Program-made: the position numbers and the translations under genes
NCBI RefSeq assembly: GCF_039529295.1
Contig: NZ_BAAAMN010000008.1
Location: 1 to 64,000, forward strand
Reading direction: 5' to 3'
Length of the DNA stretch: 64,000 nucleotides
From: Yaniella flava
Lineage (GTDB): Bacteria; Actinomycetota; Actinomycetes; Actinomycetales; Micrococcaceae
The notes under the pieces: generated by a model
What the model was told of the DNA's origin: nothing
What the model saw: only the letters and a program-made list of their open reading frames with translations
Databases searched by the model: none
Shown here: positions 23,735-32,483 of the stretch, piece by piece
Layout of the letters: the number at the start of each line of letters is the position of its first letter
How positions within the stretch are numbered: position 1 is the stretch's first letter

Positions 23735-24388
23735 CTATGAGGCGCGTAATCCTGCCAGTGATTCTAAGGTGGAGTTGACGGTCAGTACCCTCGGGTCGCT
23801 GTCTGCCGGTTGTGTTGGGTAGGCGATGGCTGACACGGAGCACGGCTCAATGCTGATCCGCTGGAAGCTGTTCAACGGGCTGCCCAGGGCATCGGACACG
23901 GCAACGCGAATAGGATCGGCATGCGAGAAACAGACGACCGTGCCACCTGGATGTTTCGTGCGAAATTGATCAAGGACGGTTGCCATGCGGTCTCGGATTT
24001 CTTCAAAGCTCTCGCCGTTGGGGAAGCGGAATTGATCCGGCTGCTGTTGCACGGTCCGCCATTCGGGCAGTTTCATCAAATCGCTCAGTTGCGCGCCGGT
24101 CCAGTCGCCGAAGTCGCCTTCGATGAGGCGGGGTTCCTCCACGATGTCCACGCCCGTTCGTGCGGCCGTGGGGGCCGCGGTCTGCATGGTGCGTTCCAGC
24201 GATGAGGAATACACCGCGGTGACCGGCAAAACCGCGAGCCGTTCAGCAACCCGGATAGCCTGGTCGTGTCCGTGCTCGCTCAGATACAAGCCGGACGCTC
24301 GGCCGGGCAGAACCTTGCCGGTGGTCGGGGTCTGACCGTGTCGCACCAGCAGAACCAGCGTGGTCTGGGCCTCATGTTCGGTATTCAT
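23735..24388 (-). CDS. MSMEG_4193-family histidine phosphatase
   Basis: Histidine-phosphatase superfamily protein of 217 residues. The catalytic RHG is in LVLLVRHGQTPTTG, with LSEHGHDQAIRVAERL, VYSSSLERTMQTAAPTA and the second His in VVCFSHADPIRVAV. The start is set at ATG 24388 because the family motif begins about 10 residues later. Substrate unknown. It probably forms an operon with the SCO1664-family gene downstream. Confidence 0.85.
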   Translation of the reverse strand: MNTEHEAQTTLVLLVRHGQTPTTGKVLPGRASGLYLSEHGHDQAIRVAERLAVLPVTAVYSSSLERTMQTAAPTAARTGVDIVEEPRLIEGDFGDWTGAQLSDLMKLPEWRTVQQQPDQFRFPNGESFEEIRDRMATVLDQFRTKHPGGTVVCFSHADPIRVAVSDALGSPLNSFQRISIEPCSVSAIAYPTQPADSDPRVLTVNSTLESLAGLRAS

Positions 24389-24453
24389 CACTGCCAGCCT
24401 ACCCAACCAGGCAATACCCCAACCCCTCGACACCTGTGATCGACCAGACTAGC

Positions 24454-25851
24454 GTGAGCAATGTGACTACCTCTGACGAGATCAATACGCTGGCACAATT
24501 ACGAGCTTCCGGGCACGTCCAAAAATCCGTGCGCGAAGAGTTACAGGACAATTTACTGACCGCCCTGGCGGCCGGTGACAATCCGTGGCCCGGTCTGCAC
24601 GGTTTTGAACGCACCGTACTCCCGCAGGTGGAACGTGCTCTAATCGCCGGTCACGACGTGGTTCTACTAGGTGAACGCGGCCAGGGCAAAACCCGCTTGC
24701 TGCGCACCCTTGCGACCCTGCTCGATGAATGGACCCCGATGATCGCCGGATCCGAACTGCACGAGCACCCCTATGAACCCATCACTGCCGAATCTCAACG
24801 CCTACTCGAAGCCAAGGGTGATGAACTGCCGGTCACCTGGCTGCACCGAGACGACCGCTACGTCGAAAAACTCTCGACGCCGGACACGTCCGTCGCAGAT
24901 CTGATCGGCGATGTGGACCCGATGCGCGTGGCTGAAGGTCGGCGGCTGGGCGACCCCGAAACTATCCACTACGGACTCGTCCCACGTGCCAATCGCGGGA
25001 TTGTTGCGCTGAACGAGCTGCCAGATTTAGCCGAGCGCATCCAGGTCGCGCTGCTCAACGTCATGGAAGAACGCGACATCCAAATCCGAGGCTATGTGCT
25101 ACGGCTGCCACTAGATGTGTTGATGGTCGCGAGCGCAAACCCGGAGGATTACACCAACCGCGGACGGATTATCACGCCGCTCAAAGACCGCTTTGGGGCA
25201 GAGATCCGCACCCACTACCCTCTCGACATTGATGACGAAATCGCGGTCATTCGCCAAGAAGCTGAGCTCAGCGCCGACCTGCCCGATGTACTGCTGGAGA
25301 TCCTCGCCCGTTTTACCCGGGCCCTGCGAAACTCCCCTGCGATTAACCAAGCCTCCGGCGTCTCAGCACGGTTTGCGATTGCGGGTGCTGAGACCATTGC
25401 CGCCGCGGCACGTCATCGCGCAACAGTCCATGATGAGAAAGCAGTTGCCCGACTGACCGACATCCATACGGCCGTTGAAGTCTTGAGTGGCAAAATCGAG
25501 TTCGAATCCGGCGAGGAAGGCCGCGAAGACCAGATCTTGCAGCACTTGTTGCGCACGTCCATCGCACAAGCTGCCCGGGCGCATTTTGGCGGCATCGATT
25601 TCACTGCGCTCGTGGATGCATTTGACGGCAGCCGGACGATCACCACCGGTGAACACATCACAGCCCAAGAGTTCTTAGCCGAGCTACCAGAAGTGGCGGA
25701 ACCGGGGCTCTACGATGAGATCGCGTCCCGGCTCAATGCAGGTTCTGACCCCGGATTGCGCACCGGTGCCATCGAGCTGGCGCTCGAGGGACTCTATCTG
25801 GCTCAAGAATTATCGAAAGTGTCGGAAGACGGGCAATCTGTCTACGGCTAA
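24454..25851 (+). CDS. MoxR/Mg-chelatase-like AAA+ ATPase
   Basis: An AAA+ protein that probably works with the VWA protein encoded next, as in MoxR-VWA or chelatase I-D pairs; the target is unknown. Walker A is GERGQGKTRLL. Walker B-like and sensor parts are GIVALNELPDLAERIQVALL and LMVASANPEDYTNRGRI. The start is ambiguous: GTG at 24436, 24454 or 24463 are all in frame and none has a clear ribosome site. The stop is 9 bp before the partner gene, whose ribosome site starts right after it. Confidence 0.85.
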   Translation: MSNVTTSDEINTLAQLRASGHVQKSVREELQDNLLTALAAGDNPWPGLHGFERTVLPQVERALIAGHDVVLLGERGQGKTRLLRTLATLLDEWTPMIAGSELHEHPYEPITAESQRLLEAKGDELPVTWLHRDDRYVEKLSTPDTSVADLIGDVDPMRVAEGRRLGDPETIHYGLVPRANRGIVALNELPDLAERIQVALLNVMEERDIQIRGYVLRLPLDVLMVASANPEDYTNRGRIITPLKDRFGAEIRTHYPLDIDDEIAVIRQEAELSADLPDVLLEILARFTRALRNSPAINQASGVSARFAIAGAETIAAAARHRATVHDEKAVARLTDIHTAVEVLSGKIEFESGEEGREDQILQHLLRTSIAQAARAHFGGIDFTALVDAFDGSRTITTGEHITAQEFLAELPEVAEPGLYDEIASRLNAGSDPGLRTGAIELALEGLYLAQELSKVSEDGQSVYG

Positions 25852-25860
25852 GGAGGCGTC

Positions 25861-27846
25861 ATGCGCCACGGAAAGTCTGCACGCTACGGCCGCTATACCG
25901 GCGGACCCGATCCATTGGCCCCACCCATCGATCTCACCGAAGCGCTCCATGAGATCTCCGAGGACGTGATGGCCGGATACTCGACCGAGCAGGCGATGCG
26001 CGAGTACTTGCAGCGTGGCGGACCCGGTATGACGGGGCTCGATGAACTGGCCGGACGAGTCCAGAAGCAACGCCGTGACTTGTTGAGCCGTCATCGCTTG
26101 GATGGCACGTTGGAACAGGTCCGTGAGCTCCTCGACGATGCGGTGTTGGAAGAGCGCAAGCAACTGGCCAGGGATATCTGCATGGATGACACCGACAGGG
26201 ACTTTCGGGAAATGCAGTTGATGAATCTGCCCGACTCGACTGCAGCGGCCGTGACGGAACTGTCTGGTTATGATTGGCAATCGAGTGGCGCTCGAGAAAA
26301 ATACGAACAGATCAAAGACCTCCTTGGCCGCGAGATGCTCGACCAACGGTTCGCCGGGATGAAACAAGCATTAGAAAGTGCCACCGATGAGGATCGAGCG
26401 GCTATTTCCCAGATGCTCAACGATCTCAATGACCTATTGGATAAGCACGCCCGCGGGGACGATACCCAGCAGGATTTCGATGATTTCATGGCCCGGCACG
26501 GGGACCAGTTCCCTGAGAATCCGCAAAATATCGAAGAACTCATCGACACTTTAGCCCAGCGCTCGGCTGCCGCCCAGCGAATGCTCGCCTCTATGACCCC
26601 CGAGCAACGTCAAGAGCTGACGGAGATGTCGAATCAGGCATTCGGTTCCCCCGAGTTGATGGACCAACTCAGCCGGCTCGATGCGAATCTGCAGGGTCTG
26701 CGTCCGGACGAAGATTGGACCGGTTCAGAGCAATTCGAGGGTGACCAGGGCTTAGGGCTCGGGGACGGCACCGGTGCGCTGCAGGATCTCGCCGAACTCG
26801 ATGCGCTTGCCGAACAGCTGTCCCAGTCCCATGCCGGTTCCACACTGTCTGATGTTGATATTGAGAAGCTCGGCCGTCAACTCGGGGACGACGCCGCCGC
26901 CTCGGCACGGGCCCTAGCCGAACTCGAGCAAGCACTGCGGGATTCTGGGCTGCTTCGTCGTGGCTCAACGGGCGACCTACGCCTGTCACCGCAGGCGATC
27001 CGGCGACTCGGCAAAACGCTGTTGAAAGACCTCGGACGGCTCTCGGGTCGCCAAGGACAGCGTGATACCCGGCATGCCGGAGCTGCCGGTGAGCTGACCG
27101 GAGGCACCCGCGCCTGGCAATTTGGCGACGTGGAGCCTTGGAACGTCACGCGCACCATCACCAACGCCATCACCCGGACCGTTTCAGAAGGGCACGACCC
27201 ACGGTCGGGACTGCGCCTAAGCGTGGAAGACGTCGAACTACAAGAAACCGAAGCACGAACCCAGGCCGCGGTGGCCTTATTGGTTGATACCTCGTTCTCG
27301 ATGGCTGCTGAAGGCCGTTGGCTACCGATGAAGCGCACCGCGTTAGCCCTGCATCAGCTGATCTCGACTCGGTTCCGCGGCGATGAACTCCAGCTGATCA
27401 ACTTCGGCCGCTATGCCAACCCGGTCCACATTGATGAGCTGACAACTATGGCTCCGATGTACGAACAGGGCACCAACCTGCACCACGGGCTCCTCCTTGC
27501 CACCCGGTTCTTCCGTAAGCATCCGTCCATGCAACCGGTACTGTTAGTCGTCACCGATGGTGAACCCACAGCTCACCTCATGGCACACGGCGAATCCTGG
27601 TTCTCATACCCGCCCATGCCCGAGACCTTGCACACCACCGTGGCCGAGCTCGACCGCACGAGACGGTTGAAGGCCGAGGTCACGTTCTTCCGCTTGGGAG
27701 ACGACCCCGGTCTGGAGCAATTTCTCGATGCCATGGCCAATCGCGTGGGCGGCAAAGTAGTCTCTCCGGACGTAGCGGACCTGGGTGCGGCCGTCATCGG
27801 TGAATTCCTCCACTCCCGGGACCCGCATTTCCCGTCGTCCTTCTAA
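25861..27846 (+). CDS. VWA-domain protein, partner of the MoxR-like ATPase
   Basis: The 661-residue protein has long helical, Gln/Asp/Leu-rich regions and a C-terminal von Willebrand A domain. The MIDAS motif is DTSFSM in VALLVDTSFSMAAEGRW, with the second and third MIDAS parts near MYEQGTNLHHG and VVTDGEPTAH. AAGGAGGCGTC precedes the ATG. By analogy to chelatase or MoxR systems the VWA protein binds the ATPase and a client protein or metal cofactor. The client is not encoded nearby in an obvious way. Confidence 0.85.
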   Translation: MRHGKSARYGRYTGGPDPLAPPIDLTEALHEISEDVMAGYSTEQAMREYLQRGGPGMTGLDELAGRVQKQRRDLLSRHRLDGTLEQVRELLDDAVLEERKQLARDICMDDTDRDFREMQLMNLPDSTAAAVTELSGYDWQSSGAREKYEQIKDLLGREMLDQRFAGMKQALESATDEDRAAISQMLNDLNDLLDKHARGDDTQQDFDDFMARHGDQFPENPQNIEELIDTLAQRSAAAQRMLASMTPEQRQELTEMSNQAFGSPELMDQLSRLDANLQGLRPDEDWTGSEQFEGDQGLGLGDGTGALQDLAELDALAEQLSQSHAGSTLSDVDIEKLGRQLGDDAAASARALAELEQALRDSGLLRRGSTGDLRLSPQAIRRLGKTLLKDLGRLSGRQGQRDTRHAGAAGELTGGTRAWQFGDVEPWNVTRTITNAITRTVSEGHDPRSGLRLSVEDVELQETEARTQAAVALLVDTSFSMAAEGRWLPMKRTALALHQLISTRFRGDELQLINFGRYANPVHIDELTTMAPMYEQGTNLHHGLLLATRFFRKHPSMQPVLLVVTDGEPTAHLMAHGESWFSYPPMPETLHTTVAELDRTRRLKAEVTFFRLGDDPGLEQFLDAMANRVGGKVVSPDVADLGAAVIGEFLHSRDPHFPSSF

Positions 27847-27900
27847 CCAACTCGATGACGCTAACCTTGAACCAACACTCATGGGAGGATCAGAGAACCA

Positions 27901-28587
27901 ATGGCACAACGCACCCCACCACCAGAAACCAGTGTCAATGAAGTACTCGCCGAGCTGGCAGATCTTGAGGATCCACAAGCCAGAGCGGTCAACGAACGCC
28001 GTGGCAACGATATTGGCGTCAACCTTTCGAAACTCCGTGCCATTGCCAAACGGTTGAAGACCCAACACGAGTTCGCCGCCGAACTGTGGGATACCGGCGA
28101 TACTCAAGCACGCCTGGTCGCACTGCTCATCAATAGTCCGAAAAAGTACAGCGCCGAGCAACTCAATACGATGCTGCGTGAAGCGCGCGTGCCAAAAGTG
28201 CACGACTGGTTCGTCAGCTACGCTCTGAAGAAGAACCCGGAGTCGGAAACCCGACGGATCCAGTGGATGAGCGACCCCGACGAAGTGGTCGCCAGTGCAG
28301 GCTGGACACTGACCAGTCATGCGGTGGCCAAGAATGTCGACAATCTTGATTTGGAGGGGTTGCTCGACACTATCGAAACCGAAATGCCACAGGCTCCGAA
28401 GCAACTGCAGTGGGCGATGAACGAGTGCTTGGCCACCATCGGCATCCACCAGTCTGAGTATCGCGCCCGAGCCCTGAAGATTGGTGAGCGGTTAGCCGTC
28501 CTGAAGGACTATCCCACTCCCCCGAACTGCACCTCACCCTATGCACCAGAATGGATCAACGAGATGGTCTCACGCCAACAAGCCTGA
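27901..28587 (+). CDS. AlkD-like DNA alkylation repair (HEAT-repeat) protein
   Basis: The 228-residue helical product has the family features KLRAIAKRLKTQHEFAAELW, DWFVSYALKKN and GWTLTSHAVAKN, typical of the AlkD-like superfamily that excises alkylated bases. GGGAGGATC lies upstream of the ATG. Family members include paralogues without proven glycosylase activity, so the enzymatic role is uncertain. It is a separate gene 54 bp after the VWA gene. Confidence 0.75.
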   Translation: MAQRTPPPETSVNEVLAELADLEDPQARAVNERRGNDIGVNLSKLRAIAKRLKTQHEFAAELWDTGDTQARLVALLINSPKKYSAEQLNTMLREARVPKVHDWFVSYALKKNPESETRRIQWMSDPDEVVASAGWTLTSHAVAKNVDNLDLEGLLDTIETEMPQAPKQLQWAMNECLATIGIHQSEYRARALKIGERLAVLKDYPTPPNCTSPYAPEWINEMVSRQQA

Positions 28588-28657
28588 ACAGCAGACTGGG
28601 CAATATTTCGAGCAAAAACCCTCGCGTTCTCTGCAGCCGACCTCTATCGTGGTGTTT

Positions 28658-29833
28658 ATGACGAATACATCACAGCCGACAGCTCTCGAACTGTTTGATA
28701 TATCAGATAAACATCTGCGTGCTCGTGCAAGCCTCAAGTGGTCAAACGTCGATCCTGACGTCCTGCCCGCGTGGGTCGCTGAGATGGACGTACACTTGGC
28801 GCCTGCTATCACGGAAGCACTGCAGTCAGCGCTAGCACGCCACGACGCCGGCTACCCGGGCTCCGCCGAAGGCCTCATCACAGCGTTTTCGGATTTTGCC
28901 CGGCAATATTGGAATTGGTCTGTGGAACCCGAGCACGTCAGCGTTCACGTCGATGCGGCGACGATTGCTAGCAAACTGATGCGACACTATGCCGGGGCAG
29001 ACGGCCGGGTAATGATTATGCCTCCGGTCTATAACCGCTTCTACGATTGGCTTTCGGGCAGTGGTGTCGAGCCAGTCGAAGTGCCACTGACCGACCTGTC
29101 CAACGGAGGTTTCTTTGATTTCGACGGGATCGAAGCCGGTTTGAAAGCCGGTACCCGGGTCATTTTGTTGTGTAACCCGCATAACCCGCTGGGTCGCGTC
29201 TTTTCCGAACAGGAGCTGAGCCAACTAGCAGAGCTGGCCGATCAGTACGACGCCGTGGTCCTCTCGGATGAAATTCACGCGCCACTGGTGCACCCAGGCG
29301 TCGAGTATGCGCACTGGTTGACCGTGTCGGATGCTGCACGGAAAACCGGGATCGCGCTGCACACCGCTACCAAATCCTGGAATTTCGCAGGGTTAAAATG
29401 CGGCATTGCAGTACGCTCCGCGACCGGCCCTTGGCCACACGAGCTCGATCCGAAATCCACGCTGACCGATAGTGGCTTCTGGGGCATCTTGGCGGCTGAA
29501 GCCGCCTTCGGCCGTTCTCGAGACTGGCTCGATACAGTTCGTGACCACTTCGCAGCACAAAGTCAAAGACTGACGGCCCTACTTGCCGAGCATGTACCCG
29601 GTGTGACATTTCATCCGCCTCAGGCAAGCTTTCTGGCATGGCTAGATTTCAGCGAAACCGCGCTCACCGAGGAACCATCGACCTATTTTCTGCGCGAAGC
29701 CCGCGTTGCGCTCAACCCGGGAACTGCGTTCGGCGCCGTTGGCGCAAGCTGTGCTCGCCTCAACATGGGGACCTCTGCCGAACGACTCGAACGGATCGTC
29801 ACTGCGATGGGAACAGCCTGGCCGCCACGGTGA
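28658..29833 (+). CDS. PatB/MalY-type cystathionine beta-lyase (PLP aminotransferase fold)
   Basis: Fold-type I PLP enzyme of 391 residues that probably splits C-S bonds of cystathionine or related thio-conjugates. Motifs are LPAWVAEMDVHLAPAITEAL, NPHNPLGRVFSEQEL, VLSDEIHAPLVHPG and the PLP lysine in LHTATKSWNFAGLKCG. The C terminus has the arginine in ARLNMGTSAERL. The ATG at 28658 is selected by family alignment; the ribosome site is weak. The stop abuts the convergent acyl-CoA dehydrogenase fragment with no gap. Confidence 0.88.
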   Translation: MTNTSQPTALELFDISDKHLRARASLKWSNVDPDVLPAWVAEMDVHLAPAITEALQSALARHDAGYPGSAEGLITAFSDFARQYWNWSVEPEHVSVHVDAATIASKLMRHYAGADGRVMIMPPVYNRFYDWLSGSGVEPVEVPLTDLSNGGFFDFDGIEAGLKAGTRVILLCNPHNPLGRVFSEQELSQLAELADQYDAVVLSDEIHAPLVHPGVEYAHWLTVSDAARKTGIALHTATKSWNFAGLKCGIAVRSATGPWPHELDPKSTLTDSGFWGILAAEAAFGRSRDWLDTVRDHFAAQSQRLTALLAEHVPGVTFHPPQASFLAWLDFSETALTEEPSTYFLREARVALNPGTAFGAVGASCARLNMGTSAERLERIVTAMGTAWPPR

Positions 29834-30199
29834 CTACCGCTCGCGACGGTTCGTGGTGAACGCTGATTTACCAGTGATCGCCCGACCAACGATGAGAGCC
29901 TGCATCGAATCGGTGCCCTCATAGGTCGAAATGACTTCCATATCAGTCAGGTGACGGGCCACGTGGTTTTCTAGCAGCAGACCGTTACCGCCCATCATGT
30001 CGCGGGCTTCACGACACACTGCCAACGCCTTGCGTGACGTGGTCATCTTGACCATGGAGGCAATCGTTTGGTTGTCTTCCCCACGGGCTTGCAGCTCGGC
30101 CAAGCGCATGCACATCAGCTGCATGGTGGTCACATCGGCCAACATCGTTGCCAGTTTTTCCTGCACGAGCTGGTAATGACCAAGCGGTGCACCAAACTG
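29834..30199 (-). pseudogene. Acyl-CoA dehydrogenase, C-terminal part (gene split by transposon)
   Basis: Reads FGAPLGHYQLVQEKLATMLA through GGNGLLLENHVARHLTDMEV to a TAG at 29836-29834, the last third of an acyl-CoA dehydrogenase with the FAD-binding R-D-x-x-GGNG part. The N-terminal part is at 33921-34776. The 10-bp CACCAAACTG at 30190-30199 is repeated at 33921-33930 on the other side of the insertion. Removing the inserted 3.7 kb and one repeat restores a single frame (REQFG to APLGHYQ). The original protein was about 395 residues. Confidence 0.9.
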
Positions 30200-30365
30200 G
30201 CTCTTCCCAGATGAGGGTGTAGGTCGGCCGGGCGCGTCGGTCCGCAGGTAGACGTCGAGGTCTCCCGACGATGGAGGTTCCTACGCCATCTATCCGAAAG
30301 ACCTCGACGTGTCCGACGCTACCCCGCCGGCCGGCTTCGGCCGCCCTGACCTGACCGCCTTCGCG
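30200..30365 (+). mobile_element. Truncated left end of an ISL3 copy
   Basis: This segment matches the left end of the complete copy starting near 32484, with the same GGTTCCTACGCCATCTATCC and the first 21 codons of the transposase. Similarity stops at about 30365. There CTTATCCCAATCG begins, resembling the right terminal repeat in inverted orientation (CTCATCCCAATCG). From there to 30592 no gene or repeat is recognised. Confidence 0.85.
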
Positions 30366-30592
30366 TCTTATCCCAATCGACTCTGATCGGGTCTGCTGAT
30401 GCTCTCGACGAGAACGCAGCGACATCACAGCCACCCAACCCCGACCGTCCGGGAAGCCGGGACACGTCACATGGCTTGTGCTGCGGGCGTGTCGACTGGG
30501 TCGTCCACGGGCGACGCAGGAGCGTCGACGCGACGTGCTGAGAGGTGGTTCCAGTCGAGCACTAGCACACCGGCTACAGGCATGACGATAGG

Positions 30593-31534
30593 TCAGGAAC
30601 GGCGTCGCTCCCTACGCAGGAGGGAGCGCAGAGTCTCGGCGTTCGCGTAGCCGACTCGTAGCGCGATCTCGGCGGAGGTGAGGTCCGTGGTTACTGAGAG
30701 GTGCCGAGCTCGTTCGATGCGAAGCCGTTGGACGAAGCCGAGCGGAGTGAGGTTGAGCGCCGCCCGGACTCGTCGTTCGAGGGTGCGCCGGCTGGTGCCG
30801 AGCGACTGCGCGACGAAGGCGACGTTGAATGGTTCGTCCAGGCGGGCGCGCACGAAGCGTTCGAACTCGACGACGATCGGGTCCTCGTGCCGGAGATGTT
30901 CGTAGGCGACGAAGGCCGCCTGCGACGGGCGCTCGTCGATGATGAGGAGCTTGGCGACATGTTGGGCCAGGTCGGGGCTGATCGATCGCACGAGTGAGAG
31001 CGCGAGGTCGATGTGGGCGAACGCGGCGCCGGCGGTGACGAGGTTCCCGTCGACCACGACCATGGTGTCGAGATCGAGGGCGACGGTCGGATAGCGCTTC
31101 AGGAACTCCGGCCCCAGGAACCAGCTGGTCGTCGCCCGCCGATGATGCATCCGTCCGGTCTCGGCGACAGCGAACACGCCGGTGCACGCCGCGGCGATCC
31201 GGGTGGTCGCCTCGTCGAGGCGCCCGAGCGAGGCGATGACCGAACGAGCATCTCGGCTCTGGAGGGCGTCGTTGGTAGCGGCGGCCGTAAGGGTTCCAAG
31301 CGCAGGGACGACGACCACGTCGAACTCTCCGGACTCCGACAGCGGGTGGTCCACCGACAGGGTCATCGATGCCGTCGTGGTCACTCGCCGTTTCGGTCCG
31401 AGGATGGCGAGTTCGATCGGGTCGATCCGCGGGTCGACATCGCCGCGGGCTCCGTCGGCCACCCGCAAGATGTCGATGATCGACGCGATAGCCGAACCGA
31501 AGCAGCCGTCGATCGCGATCAGTCCGATACGCAT
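30593..31534 (-). CDS. GlxA-type AraC-family regulator with DJ-1/PfpI domain
   Basis: From ATG 31534 the product has 313 residues. An amidotransferase-like DJ-1/PfpI domain (FDVVVVPALGTL, IAAACTGVFAVAETG with the nucleophile-position Cys) is followed by a C-terminal AraC DNA-binding domain (FNVAFVAQSLGTSRRTLERR, SAEIALRVGYANAETLRSLL). It ends RRERRRS, shorter than usual after the last helix, so a slight C-terminal truncation is likely. It is divergent from the ABM monooxygenase gene and probably regulates it. Part of the transposon cargo. Confidence 0.85.
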   Translation of the reverse strand: MRIGLIAIDGCFGSAIASIIDILRVADGARGDVDPRIDPIELAILGPKRRVTTTASMTLSVDHPLSESGEFDVVVVPALGTLTAAATNDALQSRDARSVIASLGRLDEATTRIAAACTGVFAVAETGRMHHRRATTSWFLGPEFLKRYPTVALDLDTMVVVDGNLVTAGAAFAHIDLALSLVRSISPDLAQHVAKLLIIDERPSQAAFVAYEHLRHEDPIVVEFERFVRARLDEPFNVAFVAQSLGTSRRTLERRVRAALNLTPLGFVQRLRIERARHLSVTTDLTSAEIALRVGYANAETLRSLLRRERRRS

Positions 31535-31641
31535 GACGTAAAGAATAGCATAACTGCCGTATACGCCACTTCCCACCGGCCCTCGCTCGTCATAGGCTGA
31601 ACTCGTCCCACTAAGAACCCCGACCTCAAGGAGAGTCCCTC

Positions 31642-31953
31642 ATGTCAACACCCGCATCACTTCCGTATGCTTTCGTCGCCAAGATCGTCGCGGCCGATGG
31701 ACAGCACGACGCGCTTGCCGATCTGCTCGCCGGCGCTGTCGCGCTCGCCAACGAAGAAGTAGGAACGATTGTCTGGTTCGCGGTTAGGACCCACGCCGAC
31801 ACCTTCTGGATCTTCGATGCATTCCCCGACGAGGCCGCTCGCGACGCCCACGCCAACGGCGCCATCGTCGCAGCCCTGACGGCCAACCAGCACCTCCTCA
31901 GCGCAGCACCCGAGATCCTGGCGGCCGACGTCCTCGCGTCCAAGCTCCCGTAG
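31642..31953 (+). CDS. ABM-domain (antibiotic biosynthesis monooxygenase-like) protein
   Basis: A 103-residue ferredoxin-like ABM protein: YAFVAKIVAADGQHDALADL, then TIVWFAVRTHADTFWIFDAF and PDEAARDAHANGAI, the typical order. Such proteins oxidise quinols or act on reactive small molecules without cofactors. GGAGAGTCCCTC precedes the ATG. The only other cargo gene is the divergent GlxA-type regulator, so the two likely form an inducible response unit. Confidence 0.8.
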   Translation: MSTPASLPYAFVAKIVAADGQHDALADLLAGAVALANEEVGTIVWFAVRTHADTFWIFDAFPDEAARDAHANGAIVAALTANQHLLSAAPEILAADVLASKLP

Positions 31954-32171
31954 TCCGCCAACGCACGAGACGCTCGCGCCCCGCCGAGCCGTCGCCAGGT
32001 CGCGACGCAACGCCATGCTGCGTTGCCGAGCGGTGCGAGGCCTATCGGCACACGGACAGGATGCCGGCCGTGAGCGCTCAGCCGGCGAGGGGTCCGTCGC
32101 AGAGGAGAGCGACGTCGGTGCCGGGCAGAGCCGTGAGGCCAGCGCATCGCGCGACCACCAGAACCGAACAC

Positions 32172-32213
32172 GAACAGCCCCTGCCCTGCGTTTCCGCAGG
32201 CCAGGGGCTGTTC
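32172..32213 (-). terminator. Strong hairpin (terminator of the tRNA fragment)
   Basis: GAACAGCCCCTG and CAGGGGCTGTTC pair over 12 bp, followed inward by CCTGCG/CGCAGG with one C-C mismatch and a TTTC loop. It lies just downstream of the minus-strand tRNA 3' fragment, as a tRNA terminator would. Confidence 0.7.
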
Positions 32214-32216
32214 GCC

Positions 32217-32254
32217 GGAGCCGCCTGTCGGAATCGAACCGACGACCTAATCAC
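32217..32254 (-). tRNA. 3' fragment of a tRNA gene (variable loop, T-arm, acceptor strand)
   Basis: On the minus strand AGGTC is followed by GTCGGTTCGATTCCGAC, a perfect 5-bp T-stem with a TTCGATT loop, then AGGCGGC and TCC. That is the 3' third of a tRNA ending in the acceptor strand. No matching GCCGCCT 5' strand is found within tRNA distance, so the gene is incomplete. The acceptor sequence is compatible with a tRNA-Thr but the anticodon is lost. Such fragments mark integration sites or the edges of transferred DNA. Confidence 0.65.
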
Positions 32255-32483
32255 GTCGGCTTTGCGTCTATCGCTTGATGCGCCCACGGGGCGAACGAGC
32301 CGCTGACCTGCGCAAACGCCGAGCGTGGGGGACGCCGCCATCAGGTGGTGACCGACGACGACCGACCAGTACCGACCGTTTCACCGGAGCTTGCGGCGGC
32401 GTCGAAGCCGAGCAAGTTCCATTCCTTTAGCTCACCGCGCCCTCCTCCTCACCGGTCCCGTCGTCGTCGAAGACGTTTCAGGG

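Noticed and set aside
31553..31566. CGTATACG between the GlxA-type and ABM genes as a third hpa operator
   Set aside because: The flanks are CC/CC-type (GCCGTATACGCC), not TCGTATACGA, and the DNA is foreign transposon cargo.
32015..32341. Overlapping 80-90-codon frames in the transposon cargo
   Set aside because: They run through the tRNA 3' fragment and the hairpin terminator in a G+C-rich stretch where open frames are common by chance.
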